A stretch of 64,000 bases of DNA from Lentisphaerae bacterium GWF2_49_21. GTDB lineage: Bacteria; Verrucomicrobiota; Lentisphaeria; Victivallales; GWF2-50-93. The stretch is from the NCBI GenBank assembly GCA_001804805.1, contig MHBH01000061.1, positions 1-64,000 on the forward strand. The letters run 5' to 3'. This document shows positions 42,400 to 50,284 of the stretch, piece after piece; the first letter of the stretch is position 1, and every line of letters begins with the position of its first letter. The position numbers and the translations under genes were made by a program. The notes under the pieces were generated by a model. The model was not told the DNA's origin. It was given only the letters and a program-made list of their open reading frames with translations, and did no database searches.

Positions 42400-44679
42400 C
42401 TTCGTATTCTTCATCCAGTCCGTACCGGCGAAACCGGCTGCATGTCCGTCTGTGAACAGGGCATTTCCGTATTTCACATGGTTCTTCGGCTTGTCCCAGA
42501 CCACGGCGATGTCAACCGAGGAGGATTCCGTAAGCCCGCCACGGTAGTCGTACGAACAGTTCTTGTCCGTGATTTCATTGTTGTCCGGTATCGTGTCGGT
42601 GGTCGAGGGGCACGTATACATCCTGACATTTTCAAGGTATCCTCCTGAGCGGAGCATCTCGAGCCCCTTTGCACCGTCATAAGGCGGGAAGCATTCCTTG
42701 TTTTCCTGCGAATACATCCTGATTGCAAGACCGATCTGCTTCAGGTTGCTTGTGCATGAGATCGTCCTCGACTTCTCCCTGCCGCATTTCAAGGAAGGGG
42801 CAAGTCCGAATGCAACCAGCGACATTATAAAAATAAGCACGGCAATTTCTACGGTGCTGGGATTCTTGAAGCCTGATTTAGGGTGTTCAGCAGGACCGTT
42901 TTCGTGTTCTTCCTCCTTTCCCCCTCTGCTGAAGACACTGATCATCGCACCTATGCCTAGAAGGACAAATGAAAGCATCACAAAATCCCAGTATTCCAAC
43001 TTATAGAGAAGGTTGAACGCCCCGCGCATCAACGGGATCGAAAGAAGCAGTACCACCGACTTGTCACCGCAGCGTATCCAGTATGCCACGGCAAGACCGG
43101 TGAAGATCAGCGATGAAGCAAGTATGTAGTATCCTGAATCCGAGACATGGAAGCTCGCGGCCATCGCGATGAACGCGGCTATCACAGATATCAGCAGCGG
43201 GAATTTTTTAGCGAAATAAAGCGCAAACACCACGACTCCGACGCCCCATATGAGAAAAAGGGCCGATGGAAGGCTCAATCCCCAGCCGGCCAGTTCACCG
43301 GTTATCTGCGGGCATGAAGACATGCCGATGACTCCGAGCGTATATCCGCCCAGGACAAGCAGCGCCTGCCTGAAGTAGAGTCCTGCGGACAAAACGACCA
43401 GCGCCAGGACGCCGAAGAACAGGTTCGTATTGGTAATTCCGGGTACTCGGATGCTGCTGGCAATTGAAATGAGGAAGCACAGGAAATATGGCACGGCGAC
43501 CCATGCGAATCTCCCCTTTCTACTTATGAGGAAAACCGCAACCAGCGACAGTCCGCCTATGAGCATGAGAGCCGGCGGATTCCAGAGGAAGCCAGGGCTG
43601 AAGCTGTAATCTATGATGAACAGCCTGTTTGCGGAGGATATGCCGATAATGGCAAGAGGGATCAGCGATACAATCATTTCCAGAACGCCTGTCTTCTTCC
43701 CGTAGATCCTGAGCATCTCTATCTGGAGGAGGCTGAAGAGGATTATCAGCGGGATGAAATCCCCGAATGAATATTTGAACTCGAAGACATAGCCTATCGC
43801 GATCTGATGACCGATCCCGGAAAGAATAAGGAACAAGGAGAATACCCATGCCATTCCGCGGGATAGGACAAACTGCCTGCCCTTGCCACGTTCGAGTTCA
43901 GCGCCATCAGGCGTCCTGAGCGCGCCTATCAGCATTGCCACCCCTGCTCCGAGCATGATCAGCCAGCCACCGAGCCAGACGTTTCTTAACGTATCCTTGA
44001 TTGCCGGATCATCCGATATCACATACGCCATGATGGGCGATGTAAAGAAGTTCCAGACGAAGAAAAGCATCATTCCCCAAAGCATGTATCTGCTAAAATC
44101 AATTTTCATCTTTTTACCCATGAGCAGGATCTTCGCGGCGGCTATGATCGAGGCTATCAGTCCAACTATGAGCGCCACTTGGCGGTTGTCGTTGGACAGG
44201 CTGTCGATCCCGATCGCAGTTCCGACGATGAAGAGAGCGACATAGAGCATGATTGAGACAGCGTCATCAAGTGATTTCTTCAGCAGCATGAGCAGGCCCA
44301 GGACACAGAAAAGTGCAATTTCATATAGGGAGAGGGTGGAAACACATGACAGTTTCGCCCAGAGCGTGTCATGTTTTTCGAATATGGGGCCGAATACGCC
44401 CGAAATTCCATAGATGAGTGTCATTACGCTGAGACAGTAGAGTATGTTTGCGCCAGTTCCGATCACATATTTTTTCATGATAGCCGAAAAATTCCGCTGC
44501 ATCCTGAAAATGAATTCATTGATCTGGATTGTCGGGTCGGGATGTCCGGGCGGGGCTTTTGCAGAGTCGGAATCTTCTTTCAATTCGTTGAATTTCTTTT
44601 TTACCGCCTCCTTTTGCTCGTCTGTGAGGTTCTGGACTCCTGGAATGCCATCCGTGAGGAAATTCGTGTCCGAGTTCAT
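42397..44679 (-). CDS. multi-pass membrane protein fused to an H-X9-DG pseudopilin domain
   Basis: About 760 residues. An N-terminal polar segment with a helical QKEAVKKKF stretch is followed by roughly 16 membrane helices (about 70-610), a pattern like DUF2157-type proteins. A linker and one further helix (about 625-645, VEIAVLIFIMSLVAFGLAPS) lead into a full pseudopilin-like domain (LKQIGLAIRMYSQEN, FPPYDGAKGLEMLRSG, YTCPST, and H-x9-DG). This tail matches the two following genes almost block for block. I start at MNSDTNFL, 7 bases after AAGGAGG; the nine residues before it lie across that site. Expression is from a promoter mirrored with that of the regulator. Confidence 0.8.
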   Translation of the reverse strand: MNSDTNFLTDGIPGVQNLTDEQKEAVKKKFNELKEDSDSAKAPPGHPDPTIQINEFIFRMQRNFSAIMKKYVIGTGANILYCLSVMTLIYGISGVFGPIFEKHDTLWAKLSCVSTLSLYEIALFCVLGLLMLLKKSLDDAVSIMLYVALFIVGTAIGIDSLSNDNRQVALIVGLIASIIAAAKILLMGKKMKIDFSRYMLWGMMLFFVWNFFTSPIMAYVISDDPAIKDTLRNVWLGGWLIMLGAGVAMLIGALRTPDGAELERGKGRQFVLSRGMAWVFSLFLILSGIGHQIAIGYVFEFKYSFGDFIPLIILFSLLQIEMLRIYGKKTGVLEMIVSLIPLAIIGISSANRLFIIDYSFSPGFLWNPPALMLIGGLSLVAVFLISRKGRFAWVAVPYFLCFLISIASSIRVPGITNTNLFFGVLALVVLSAGLYFRQALLVLGGYTLGVIGMSSCPQITGELAGWGLSLPSALFLIWGVGVVVFALYFAKKFPLLISVIAAFIAMAASFHVSDSGYYILASSLIFTGLAVAYWIRCGDKSVVLLLSIPLMRGAFNLLYKLEYWDFVMLSFVLLGIGAMISVFSRGGKEEEHENGPAEHPKSGFKNPSTVEIAVLIFIMSLVAFGLAPSLKCGREKSRTISCTSNLKQIGLAIRMYSQENKECFPPYDGAKGLEMLRSGGYLENVRMYTCPSTTDTIPDNNEITDKNCSYDYRGGLTESSSVDIAVVWDKPKNHVKYGNALFTDGHAAGFAGTDWMKNTK

Positions 44680-44714
44680 AGACCGGCCCTCCTTTTTTGA
44701 CGCCATTAAATAGC

Positions 44715-44746
44715 ATTAGCTATCTTTTACTATCTATTGCTATCAT
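44715..44746 (-). promoter_or_regulatory. left ATAG-box array, 10-bp phased
   Basis: On the minus strand, GATAGC, GATAGT, GATAGC recur at exactly 10-base steps (44746, 44736, 44726 as box starts), beginning over the -10 box and running towards the fusion gene. Confidence 0.65.
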
Positions 44747-44769
44747 ACAATCTTTTAATTATTTGTCAA
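44742..44769 (-). promoter_or_regulatory. promoter for the fusion gene
   Basis: Minus strand TTGACA (44769-44764), 16-base spacer, TATGAT (44747-44742). Mirrors the plus-strand promoter. Confidence 0.7.
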
Positions 44770-44776
44770 GTCCTAT

Positions 44777-44804
44777 TTGACATTATTTAATATCTATTTA
44801 TAGT
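44777..44804 (+). promoter_or_regulatory. promoter for the HTH regulator
   Basis: TTGACA (44777-44782), 16-base spacer, TATAGT (44799-44804). The two -35 boxes are a TGTCAA-N7-TTGACA inverted pair. Confidence 0.7.
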
Positions 44805-44818
44805 ATTTGATAGTAAAT
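44798..44818 (+). promoter_or_regulatory. right ATAG-box array, 10-bp phased
   Basis: ATAGTA recurs at 44800 and 44810, exactly 10 bases apart, the first overlapping the -10 box. A looser TATCTA lies one helical turn upstream. Confidence 0.6.
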
Positions 44819-44887
44819 GGAGGTCTCGACGTTGCGCCGATCCCTCCAATGATGCTACGCATCAAATTCAAAGAAAGGACAAATAAT

Positions 44888-45343
44888 ATGGAAAACCAAG
44901 TCAATCAGGGGCCGAAATGGTACACGATCAGGGAGGCGGCGGAATATCTGTCTATCGGGGAGCCCACCCTCTACAGATGGATGCGCGATGGAAAACTGAC
45001 TTTCAGGAAAATAGGTGACTCAACCCGCTTCCTCAAGGAGGATCTCGACGCCTTCGTCCAGGTCTTCCCCAGCTCAAAGGATGTCGACCAGGTAAAGGAG
45101 ATCTGCCAGGTCTGCCACCACGACAAGCTTATCGACGGTCATTTCAGGACGACCGGACTCAACTACTTCAGACCGTCAAAGACCAAGTTCTGGAGCCTCA
45201 AGGGAAGCGATATCAGCTCAACAGCCAAGATGTGCGCAAGATGCGGCGCCATCATGCTCTTCGGCGACCTGAAAAAGCTCCAGGCGCTGACGGACGCAAA
45301 GGAAAAAGAGGAGATGGCGATAGAGCCTTCAAAAGAAAACTGA
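44888..45343 (+). CDS. excisionase/MerR-type HTH regulator with zinc-ribbon tail
   Basis: 151 residues. Residues 10-60 are an HTH_17 (excisionase family) domain: WYTIREAAEYLSIGEPTLYRWMRDGKL with TRFLKEDLDAF. The rest holds two CxxC pairs, CQVCHHDK and CARCGAIM, a likely zinc-binding domain, joined by GLNYFRPSKTKF. AAAGGA lies 8 bases before the ATG; longer frames include the promoter. It is divergent from the pseudopilin fusion gene across mirrored promoters whose -10 boxes are covered by phased ATAG boxes, so it probably represses both. Confidence 0.85.
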   Translation: MENQVNQGPKWYTIREAAEYLSIGEPTLYRWMRDGKLTFRKIGDSTRFLKEDLDAFVQVFPSSKDVDQVKEICQVCHHDKLIDGHFRTTGLNYFRPSKTKFWSLKGSDISSTAKMCARCGAIMLFGDLKKLQALTDAKEKEEMAIEPSKEN

Positions 45344-45430
45344 ACATCCAACATTGGAAAAACTTGAAAATTAGCATCCTTATTCGTTCCTGCCAGCTTC
45401 CAGATTGGCTAGAAGCTACGAATGCATTGC

Positions 45431-45501
45431 TTGTAGTCAACGCATTTTTGCGTGTCTCTTCGCTTTTCAAAATTACAGCCAATAATGGCTTAACTACGAA
45501 C
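45431..45501 (+). repeat. family E composite repeat, three-stem form, copy 2
   Basis: GTAGTCAA/TTAACTAC outer stem (one mismatch) with ACGCA-TTTT-TGCGT and AGCCA-ATAA-TGGCT inside. Stems match the copy at 30212 while the linker between hairpins differs. Lies 88 bases after the HTH regulator stop, sense. Confidence 0.75.
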
Positions 45502-45692
45502 TATGAAAAACTAGGACGTACAAGAAAGCCGCGAAATAAATTTCACGAAACAAAGCGGTAATCAGTCTTCGCCTGGAGGCTACGCCCGACACGGCAAATC
45601 ACCGCAGTCCAAGGTCAGGCCAAAGCGCCTGACGAAAACAATTCTGCTTGGTTTTACTTAAAACTTACCACCTGAAACTTAAAACCAATTTT

Positions 45693-45719
45693 GCCGGCGA
45701 GATGCCGGCGCTCCATTAA
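45693..45719 (+). repeat. family I GCCGGCG..CGCTCCATTA hairpin, copy 2
   Basis: GCCGGC-GAGAT-GCCGGC then GCTCCATTAA. Confidence 0.6.
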
Positions 45720-45723
45720 TATC

Positions 45724-45755
45724 CCAGTTACAAATTACCAGTTACGAGTTTCGGG
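45724..45755 (-). repeat. family C tract
   Basis: Minus strand CCCGAAACTCGTAACTGG then TAATTTGTAACTGG, directly behind the P1-peptidase/C39 gene stop and in sense. Confidence 0.5.
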
Positions 45756-45760
45756 TATTT

Positions 45761-47509
45761 CTACTCAATCTTTGGAATTTCCGTCGGCTTGTATGTCGGA
45801 GGAGTGGACTTGCTTATGGATATCATCATCTGGGGATATTTCTTGCCCTTGTCCTCGTCATGCCAGCGCTTCTGGAACTCGTCACACGGAATAAAGGTAT
45901 AGTTTCCGAGTGTTGACGGATCCATGAAATAAAAGTTTTTGCTGTCATACCCGATTGCAACCACATAATGGCCATCCGCCCAGTCAGTTGAATAATCAGT
46001 CTTGGGATCGTCCTTCCATGCCTGAATTGCAACTATCGACGGAATTCCCTTGTCAATGGCACGTTTAAGGTCGCTGATGTCCGCACCCGTCTTCATATCC
46101 ACCTGATATCCTTTTCCCTTTGCAAGCTGTGCGATTTTCTGGCATTCTGTCCCGTCTTCGGGGGTTGTCCCAAGTTCTCTTGCCAGCTTGTCCTCGCGTA
46201 TTTCCTCGCCGTAGTAGCGCAAAATGGACTGCAGGGATGCGACACCGCAGGTGTAGTCAAAACCCTGTCTGCAGGTTGGAACGCGGATGATATTCGAGTT
46301 AAGCCTGTTATATTTCGCCAGAACTTCCTTGAGACGGTCATGGGATATTCCATAAGCCGTGTTTCCATTTATTCCTGTCATGGTCCTGCCGGCTATGATC
46401 GCGTTTACAACCGCCTCTTCAGTGGCCTGCACGACGGCTTCAAAGATGCGGTTCATGCTGTCATTTTCAATGGTGTCTATCTTGACTTCCTTTTGGGCAA
46501 AAGCTCCCGGATTTGCGGTGGAGAAGGCAATGAATATCTCTCCGGAACCGTTCAAGGCGACCGTACCGACGCGTGCGAGTCCGAGAGGGACGCGGCGCAC
46601 AAGTCTCTTGAGCTGGTGCGGCATCAGAGGAGCATCCGTGGCCACGACAACGATTATCGAGCTCTCCTTGCCTCCAGTACCGCCGGGAACCATGGAATTG
46701 ATCAGCGGCATGTTCTCGGTCATTTCCTTCCCGACCGGAGCTCCGGCGATGGTGAGAGTCGGACGCCGGCCATGATTTGCCTGGACAAGAACTCCCACGG
46801 TATATCCACCGTCCTTCTTATCGAGGACGCGGGACGATGTCCCTATTCCAGCCTTGAACTGGTGGCATATCATTCCTGTTCCACCACCAACGCTTCCTTC
46901 CGCCACCGGTCCGGACTTTGCGCCGTCAAGGGCTGCATACACATGCTCCTTCTTCACATGGAAGCCGTTCAAATCGTTCAGATATCCGTCATATGTCTCA
47001 GCTACAACCGAAAGGCTGGCATCTTCCTCGTCACCCAGTTTCTTCTCAATCTGCCACAAGGCCAGCGCATCACGGACAGTTCCAACGCTATTGGTGTTGG
47101 TGATACAGATCGGACTTTCAATGAACCCGGACTCCTCCACCCACCAATAACCGGTCATTTCGCCGTTCCCGTTCAGGGCATAGCAGCCACCGAAGACCGG
47201 GTCATACTTCTTGCCTCTCGGAAGAATGGCCGTCACTCCGGTCCGTACAGGGCCTTTTCCGCGGACAAGGGTTCCTTCTCCGGAAATGATCGTGGAATGT
47301 CCTACTTCGATGCCTGCGACATCGGTGATGGCGTTGAATTTACCAGGAACACCATCGAATGGGATTCCAAGGTCACGGGCGCGTATTACATCCGACTTTA
47401 CATCCGCTGGAACCGGGTCTGCAGGCTTGTCGGCCCGGCAGGAAACAAATGCAAACATCACGATCAATGAAAATCCTGCTACGAGTAAGAACTTAGATGC
47501 CGTCTTCAT
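45761..47509 (-). CDS. P1-family (DmpA-like) peptidase fused to a C39-like peptidase, lipoprotein
   Basis: 582 residues. The signal ends FAFVSC, so a lipidated cysteine is likely. Residues 45-395 form a DmpA/P1 family (S58) domain: GVPGKFNAITDVAGIEVGHSTI, the GSVGGGTGM loop, and GTVALNGSGEIFIAFSTAN, where Gly-Ser marks the self-cleavage and nucleophile site. Residues 405-565 are C39-like: CRQGFDYTCGVASLQSILRYYGE with the catalytic Cys, GHYVVAIGYD with His and FMDPS. Both families cleave peptides, the first exposing new N-termini. The fused form is unusual. AGGAGA lies 6 bases before the ATG. The next gene upstream is unrelated. Confidence 0.88.
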   Translation of the reverse strand: MKTASKFLLVAGFSLIVMFAFVSCRADKPADPVPADVKSDVIRARDLGIPFDGVPGKFNAITDVAGIEVGHSTIISGEGTLVRGKGPVRTGVTAILPRGKKYDPVFGGCYALNGNGEMTGYWWVEESGFIESPICITNTNSVGTVRDALALWQIEKKLGDEEDASLSVVAETYDGYLNDLNGFHVKKEHVYAALDGAKSGPVAEGSVGGGTGMICHQFKAGIGTSSRVLDKKDGGYTVGVLVQANHGRRPTLTIAGAPVGKEMTENMPLINSMVPGGTGGKESSIIVVVATDAPLMPHQLKRLVRRVPLGLARVGTVALNGSGEIFIAFSTANPGAFAQKEVKIDTIENDSMNRIFEAVVQATEEAVVNAIIAGRTMTGINGNTAYGISHDRLKEVLAKYNRLNSNIIRVPTCRQGFDYTCGVASLQSILRYYGEEIREDKLARELGTTPEDGTECQKIAQLAKGKGYQVDMKTGADISDLKRAIDKGIPSIVAIQAWKDDPKTDYSTDWADGHYVVAIGYDSKNFYFMDPSTLGNYTFIPCDEFQKRWHDEDKGKKYPQMMISISKSTPPTYKPTEIPKIE

Positions 47510-47573
47510 AATAACTCTCCTATGTATAATTAAATATTTATTTTACAATTGAATGGCTCTCATCCGAACGCGG

Positions 47574-48233
47574 TCATGGGATGATAGTCACCGTGCCATC
47601 ATCCAGATCATAATAGGCGCCGACAATGGACAGGCCGCCTTCCTTGGCTTTTTTCTCCAAGATCGGCTGGGATGATTTCAATAGACGGACCATCGAGGAC
47701 ACATTGGCCCTGATGGCATTGTCCAACAGATCGCCAGGCTGGTTCTTGGCTTTGTCCACAGACGGTTGAATGGCTTTGACAATACTCTCGACGTGTCCAT
47801 AAGCTTCATCTCCCTTGATCGTGGCATCGACCGCACCGCAGCGCTTGTGCCCAAGCACCATTATATATTTGACGTTTAAATGCTCCACGGCATATTCAAG
47901 GCTCCCCAATGCCGTATCATCAATGATATTGCCGGCCAGGCGGATGACAAACAGATCCCCCAACCCCTGATCGAAAATTATTTCAGGAGGGACTCTGGAA
48001 TCCGAGCAGGTCACAATTGTCGCAAATGGATGCTGCCCTTTGGCGACTTCCATGCGGCGCAAGGCTGACTGATTCGGATGGGACAGAATTGAAAAAGCGT
48101 ACCGTCTGTTTCCTTCGAGCAATTTCTGCTGTGGCGTTTTGCCTGCGGTATCAAGACCTTCCGGAGCAAGCTGGCTGCAGCCGGCACAGAATGCCAGCAT
48201 TATGCCGATCAACATAGCGTTTGTTCTCTTCAT
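47574..48233 (-). CDS. beta-carbonic anhydrase, lipoprotein
   Basis: About 219 residues. The signal MKRTNAMLIGIMLAFCAGC shows a lipobox. TCSDSRVPPEIIF supplies zinc Cys and the Asp-Arg dyad; GHKRCGAV supplies His and the second Cys; LVIRLAGN is typical. It interconverts carbon dioxide and bicarbonate, here at the envelope. I reject the longer frame (68 more residues, unrelated). AGAGGG lies 4 bases before the ATG. Divergent from the CocE-like lipoprotein gene with 180 bases between. Confidence 0.9.
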   Translation of the reverse strand: MKRTNAMLIGIMLAFCAGCSQLAPEGLDTAGKTPQQKLLEGNRRYAFSILSHPNQSALRRMEVAKGQHPFATIVTCSDSRVPPEIIFDQGLGDLFVIRLAGNIIDDTALGSLEYAVEHLNVKYIMVLGHKRCGAVDATIKGDEAYGHVESIVKAIQPSVDKAKNQPGDLLDNAIRANVSSMVRLLKSSQPILEKKAKEGGLSIVGAYYDLDDGTVTIIP

Positions 48234-48413
48234 TTTCCCTCTTGCTTGGTCCCCGGACAAATAATAGTGGTCGACGGATATTATGTCAAACCACATTTCA
48301 TTTTCATGCCTGATAAAGACGTATTCATGTTTCTCAACAACTTGATTATCTGTGTTTATCGACCTATTTTCTATGGCGATTGAAAACCTAGGATTTTTAA
48401 CCAGAGGGCATAT
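48234..48413. promoter_or_regulatory. divergent region between carbonic anhydrase and CocE-like genes
   Basis: 180 bases with AT-rich words on both strands; no palindromic operator picked out. The longer carbonic anhydrase frame runs through it but is not supported. Confidence 0.4.
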
Positions 48414-50222
48414 ATGAACATTGCAAAAAGAATGCAAGTTGTTTTTCTTTTCGCAATATCTTTGATTTTATCCTCTTGTATTTCAGACAGGCCTGCCATC
48501 GTCTCAACCACAGATAAAAATGCCGGATCCGGCGTCTATATTGAAAAGAACGTGCTTGTCCCCATGCGTGACGGCGTCAAACTGATGGCAAACATATATC
48601 GCCCGGCTGAAAAAGGGAGTTTTCCTGTCCTGATATTCCGCACTCCCTACAGCAAGGATGAAGGCGATCCAAACAATGAAAGCACATTCCTCAATGCGGT
48701 AAAACGCGGATATGCGATGGTGATTCAGGACATACGGGGCCGTTACAGATCAGAAGGCGAGTTTGCCCCATACAAGAATGAAGGCAAAGACGGCTACGAT
48801 ACCATTGAATGGGCGGCCGCCCAGCCCTGGTCGGACGGAAATATCGGAACCTTCGGTCTTTCATATCCGGGCGCCGTCCAGTGGCTTGCCGCTGTTGAAA
48901 ATCCGCCCCACCTCAAGGCGATGGTTCCGGCAATGTGCTTTTCCACCATCAGGCAGTTCATTTATTTCGGCGGGGTCTTTGAACTCGACTGGACTCAGTG
49001 GTGCTACTGGTATATGTCCCCTGACGCCAGGATCAAGAAAAATTTGCCAGGACCGAAGACCTGGGAGGATGCTGAGGCTGAATATAAAAGGATAGGAATT
49101 GATGCAATAGAAGGATATCTGCCCACCTTGGACATGCCTTATCTCAAGGATACCGCCCCTTATTATTATGAATGGATAAGGCATCAGCCATATGATCCGT
49201 ATTGGGATTTCGGTGATTTGCATGATAAATACGGAAAGGTCAAGGTGGCGGTCCTGAATCTTTCAGGATGGCATGACGAGGCTTATGGGGCGGAAGGCGC
49301 GACAACAAATTTCCTGGGCCTCTTGAAGGAGAGGAAAGGAGAAAAGGACCCGAAGACAAAACTCATCATCGGCCCATGGAGACATGGAGTTGGAAATACA
49401 AAAAGGACAAATGCAGGCGACAGGGATTTCGGCCATTTGGCGAAACTTGATTATGACAAGGTTGTACTCGACTGGCTTGATTGCCATGTGAGAGGGATCA
49501 AGAACGAGGCCGCCACTTGGAAACCTGTGAAGGTTTTTGTCATGGGGGACAATAAATGGATTGAAACGGATGACTGGCCTTTGAAGAATACAAAATATAC
49601 TCCGATGTATCTTTGCAGGGGCAAGGACGGCAGGGGCTCCTTGAAAGCAGAACAGACAACAGGGCTCGATAAAAGTTCATTCGTTTCCGATCCTGGAAAT
49701 CCTGTCAAAGACAAATACGGGACCAGCATGGGTGCTTTTGATTTAAGCTACATAAGCACAAGGCCGGATGTCCTGACTTTTGATACGGAAGCATTGGACA
49801 TGGATATCGAAGTTGTTGGAAATATCGGAGCTGAAATCTATCTTTCTGCAGATGCGCCTGACTGCGATCTGTTTGTCAAGGTCCTGGATGTCCATCCCGA
49901 CGGCAAGGCATATAATGTCATGCCCCCGGGGAAGGAAGTCATGCGGGTGAGCTACAGGGACAGGACTCCTGAGAGGAAGCTTCTTCAGCCGGGACAGCAG
50001 GTCAAGTTGAACTTTGAAAACATGCGGACAGGAAATACATTCAAAAAAGGTCATGTGGTGAGGGTGTGCATTACAGCAAGCTGGTATCCTATCTACTCAA
50101 GAAACCTGCAGACAGGCGAGCTTGAAAGTCTTAGTGCAAAAATGCAGAAGGCGGTTATCAACATCCATCATGACGCAGAACATCCTTCAAGGATAATATT
50201 GCCAGTAATTCCTTCGGAATGA
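48414..50222 (+). CDS. CocE/NonD-type serine hydrolase, lipoprotein
   Basis: 602 residues of the X-Pro dipeptidyl-peptidase S15/CocE family. The signal ends LILSSC with a lipobox. IYRPAEKGSFPVLIFRTPYSK, QDIRGRYRSEGEF and the nucleophile elbow GLSYPGAVQW are diagnostic; the C-terminal beta-sandwich follows from about 440 (DFTVK-like strands with FKKGHVVRVCI). The family hydrolyses acyl or peptide bonds including cocaine esters, glutaryl-7-ACA and X-Pro peptides; the natural substrate here is unknown. GAGGG lies 6 bases before the ATG. The membrane-fusion protein gene follows after about 60 bases on the same strand. Confidence 0.9.
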   Translation: MNIAKRMQVVFLFAISLILSSCISDRPAIVSTTDKNAGSGVYIEKNVLVPMRDGVKLMANIYRPAEKGSFPVLIFRTPYSKDEGDPNNESTFLNAVKRGYAMVIQDIRGRYRSEGEFAPYKNEGKDGYDTIEWAAAQPWSDGNIGTFGLSYPGAVQWLAAVENPPHLKAMVPAMCFSTIRQFIYFGGVFELDWTQWCYWYMSPDARIKKNLPGPKTWEDAEAEYKRIGIDAIEGYLPTLDMPYLKDTAPYYYEWIRHQPYDPYWDFGDLHDKYGKVKVAVLNLSGWHDEAYGAEGATTNFLGLLKERKGEKDPKTKLIIGPWRHGVGNTKRTNAGDRDFGHLAKLDYDKVVLDWLDCHVRGIKNEAATWKPVKVFVMGDNKWIETDDWPLKNTKYTPMYLCRGKDGRGSLKAEQTTGLDKSSFVSDPGNPVKDKYGTSMGAFDLSYISTRPDVLTFDTEALDMDIEVVGNIGAEIYLSADAPDCDLFVKVLDVHPDGKAYNVMPPGKEVMRVSYRDRTPERKLLQPGQQVKLNFENMRTGNTFKKGHVVRVCITASWYPIYSRNLQTGELESLSAKMQKAVINIHHDAEHPSRIILPVIPSE

Positions 50223-50284
50223 AAGTCCGGGAATGGAAATATGGTTAAACTGGAAAATGTAAAAGACAATACATGGAGGGACAT

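Larger units (their letters stand above)
45344..45760. other. intergenic repeat mosaic
   Basis: 417 bases with no convincing gene. It contains a three-stem family E element, a family I hairpin, and a family C tract behind the fusion lipoprotein gene on the other strand. Several short open frames run through these repeats and are not supported. Confidence 0.6.

Noticed and set aside
45232-45561. Plus open frame past the HTH regulator
   Set aside because: It overlaps the regulator out of frame and runs into a repeat mosaic.
45344-45760. tRNA-like fold in the gap behind the HTH regulator
   Set aside because: The stems belong to family E and I repeats and no anticodon arm or T-loop GTTCGA-type sequence is present.
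46340-47470. 376-residue plus-strand open frame
   Set aside because: Shadow of the P1-peptidase/C39 gene; composition is codon-shifted and no domain is seen.
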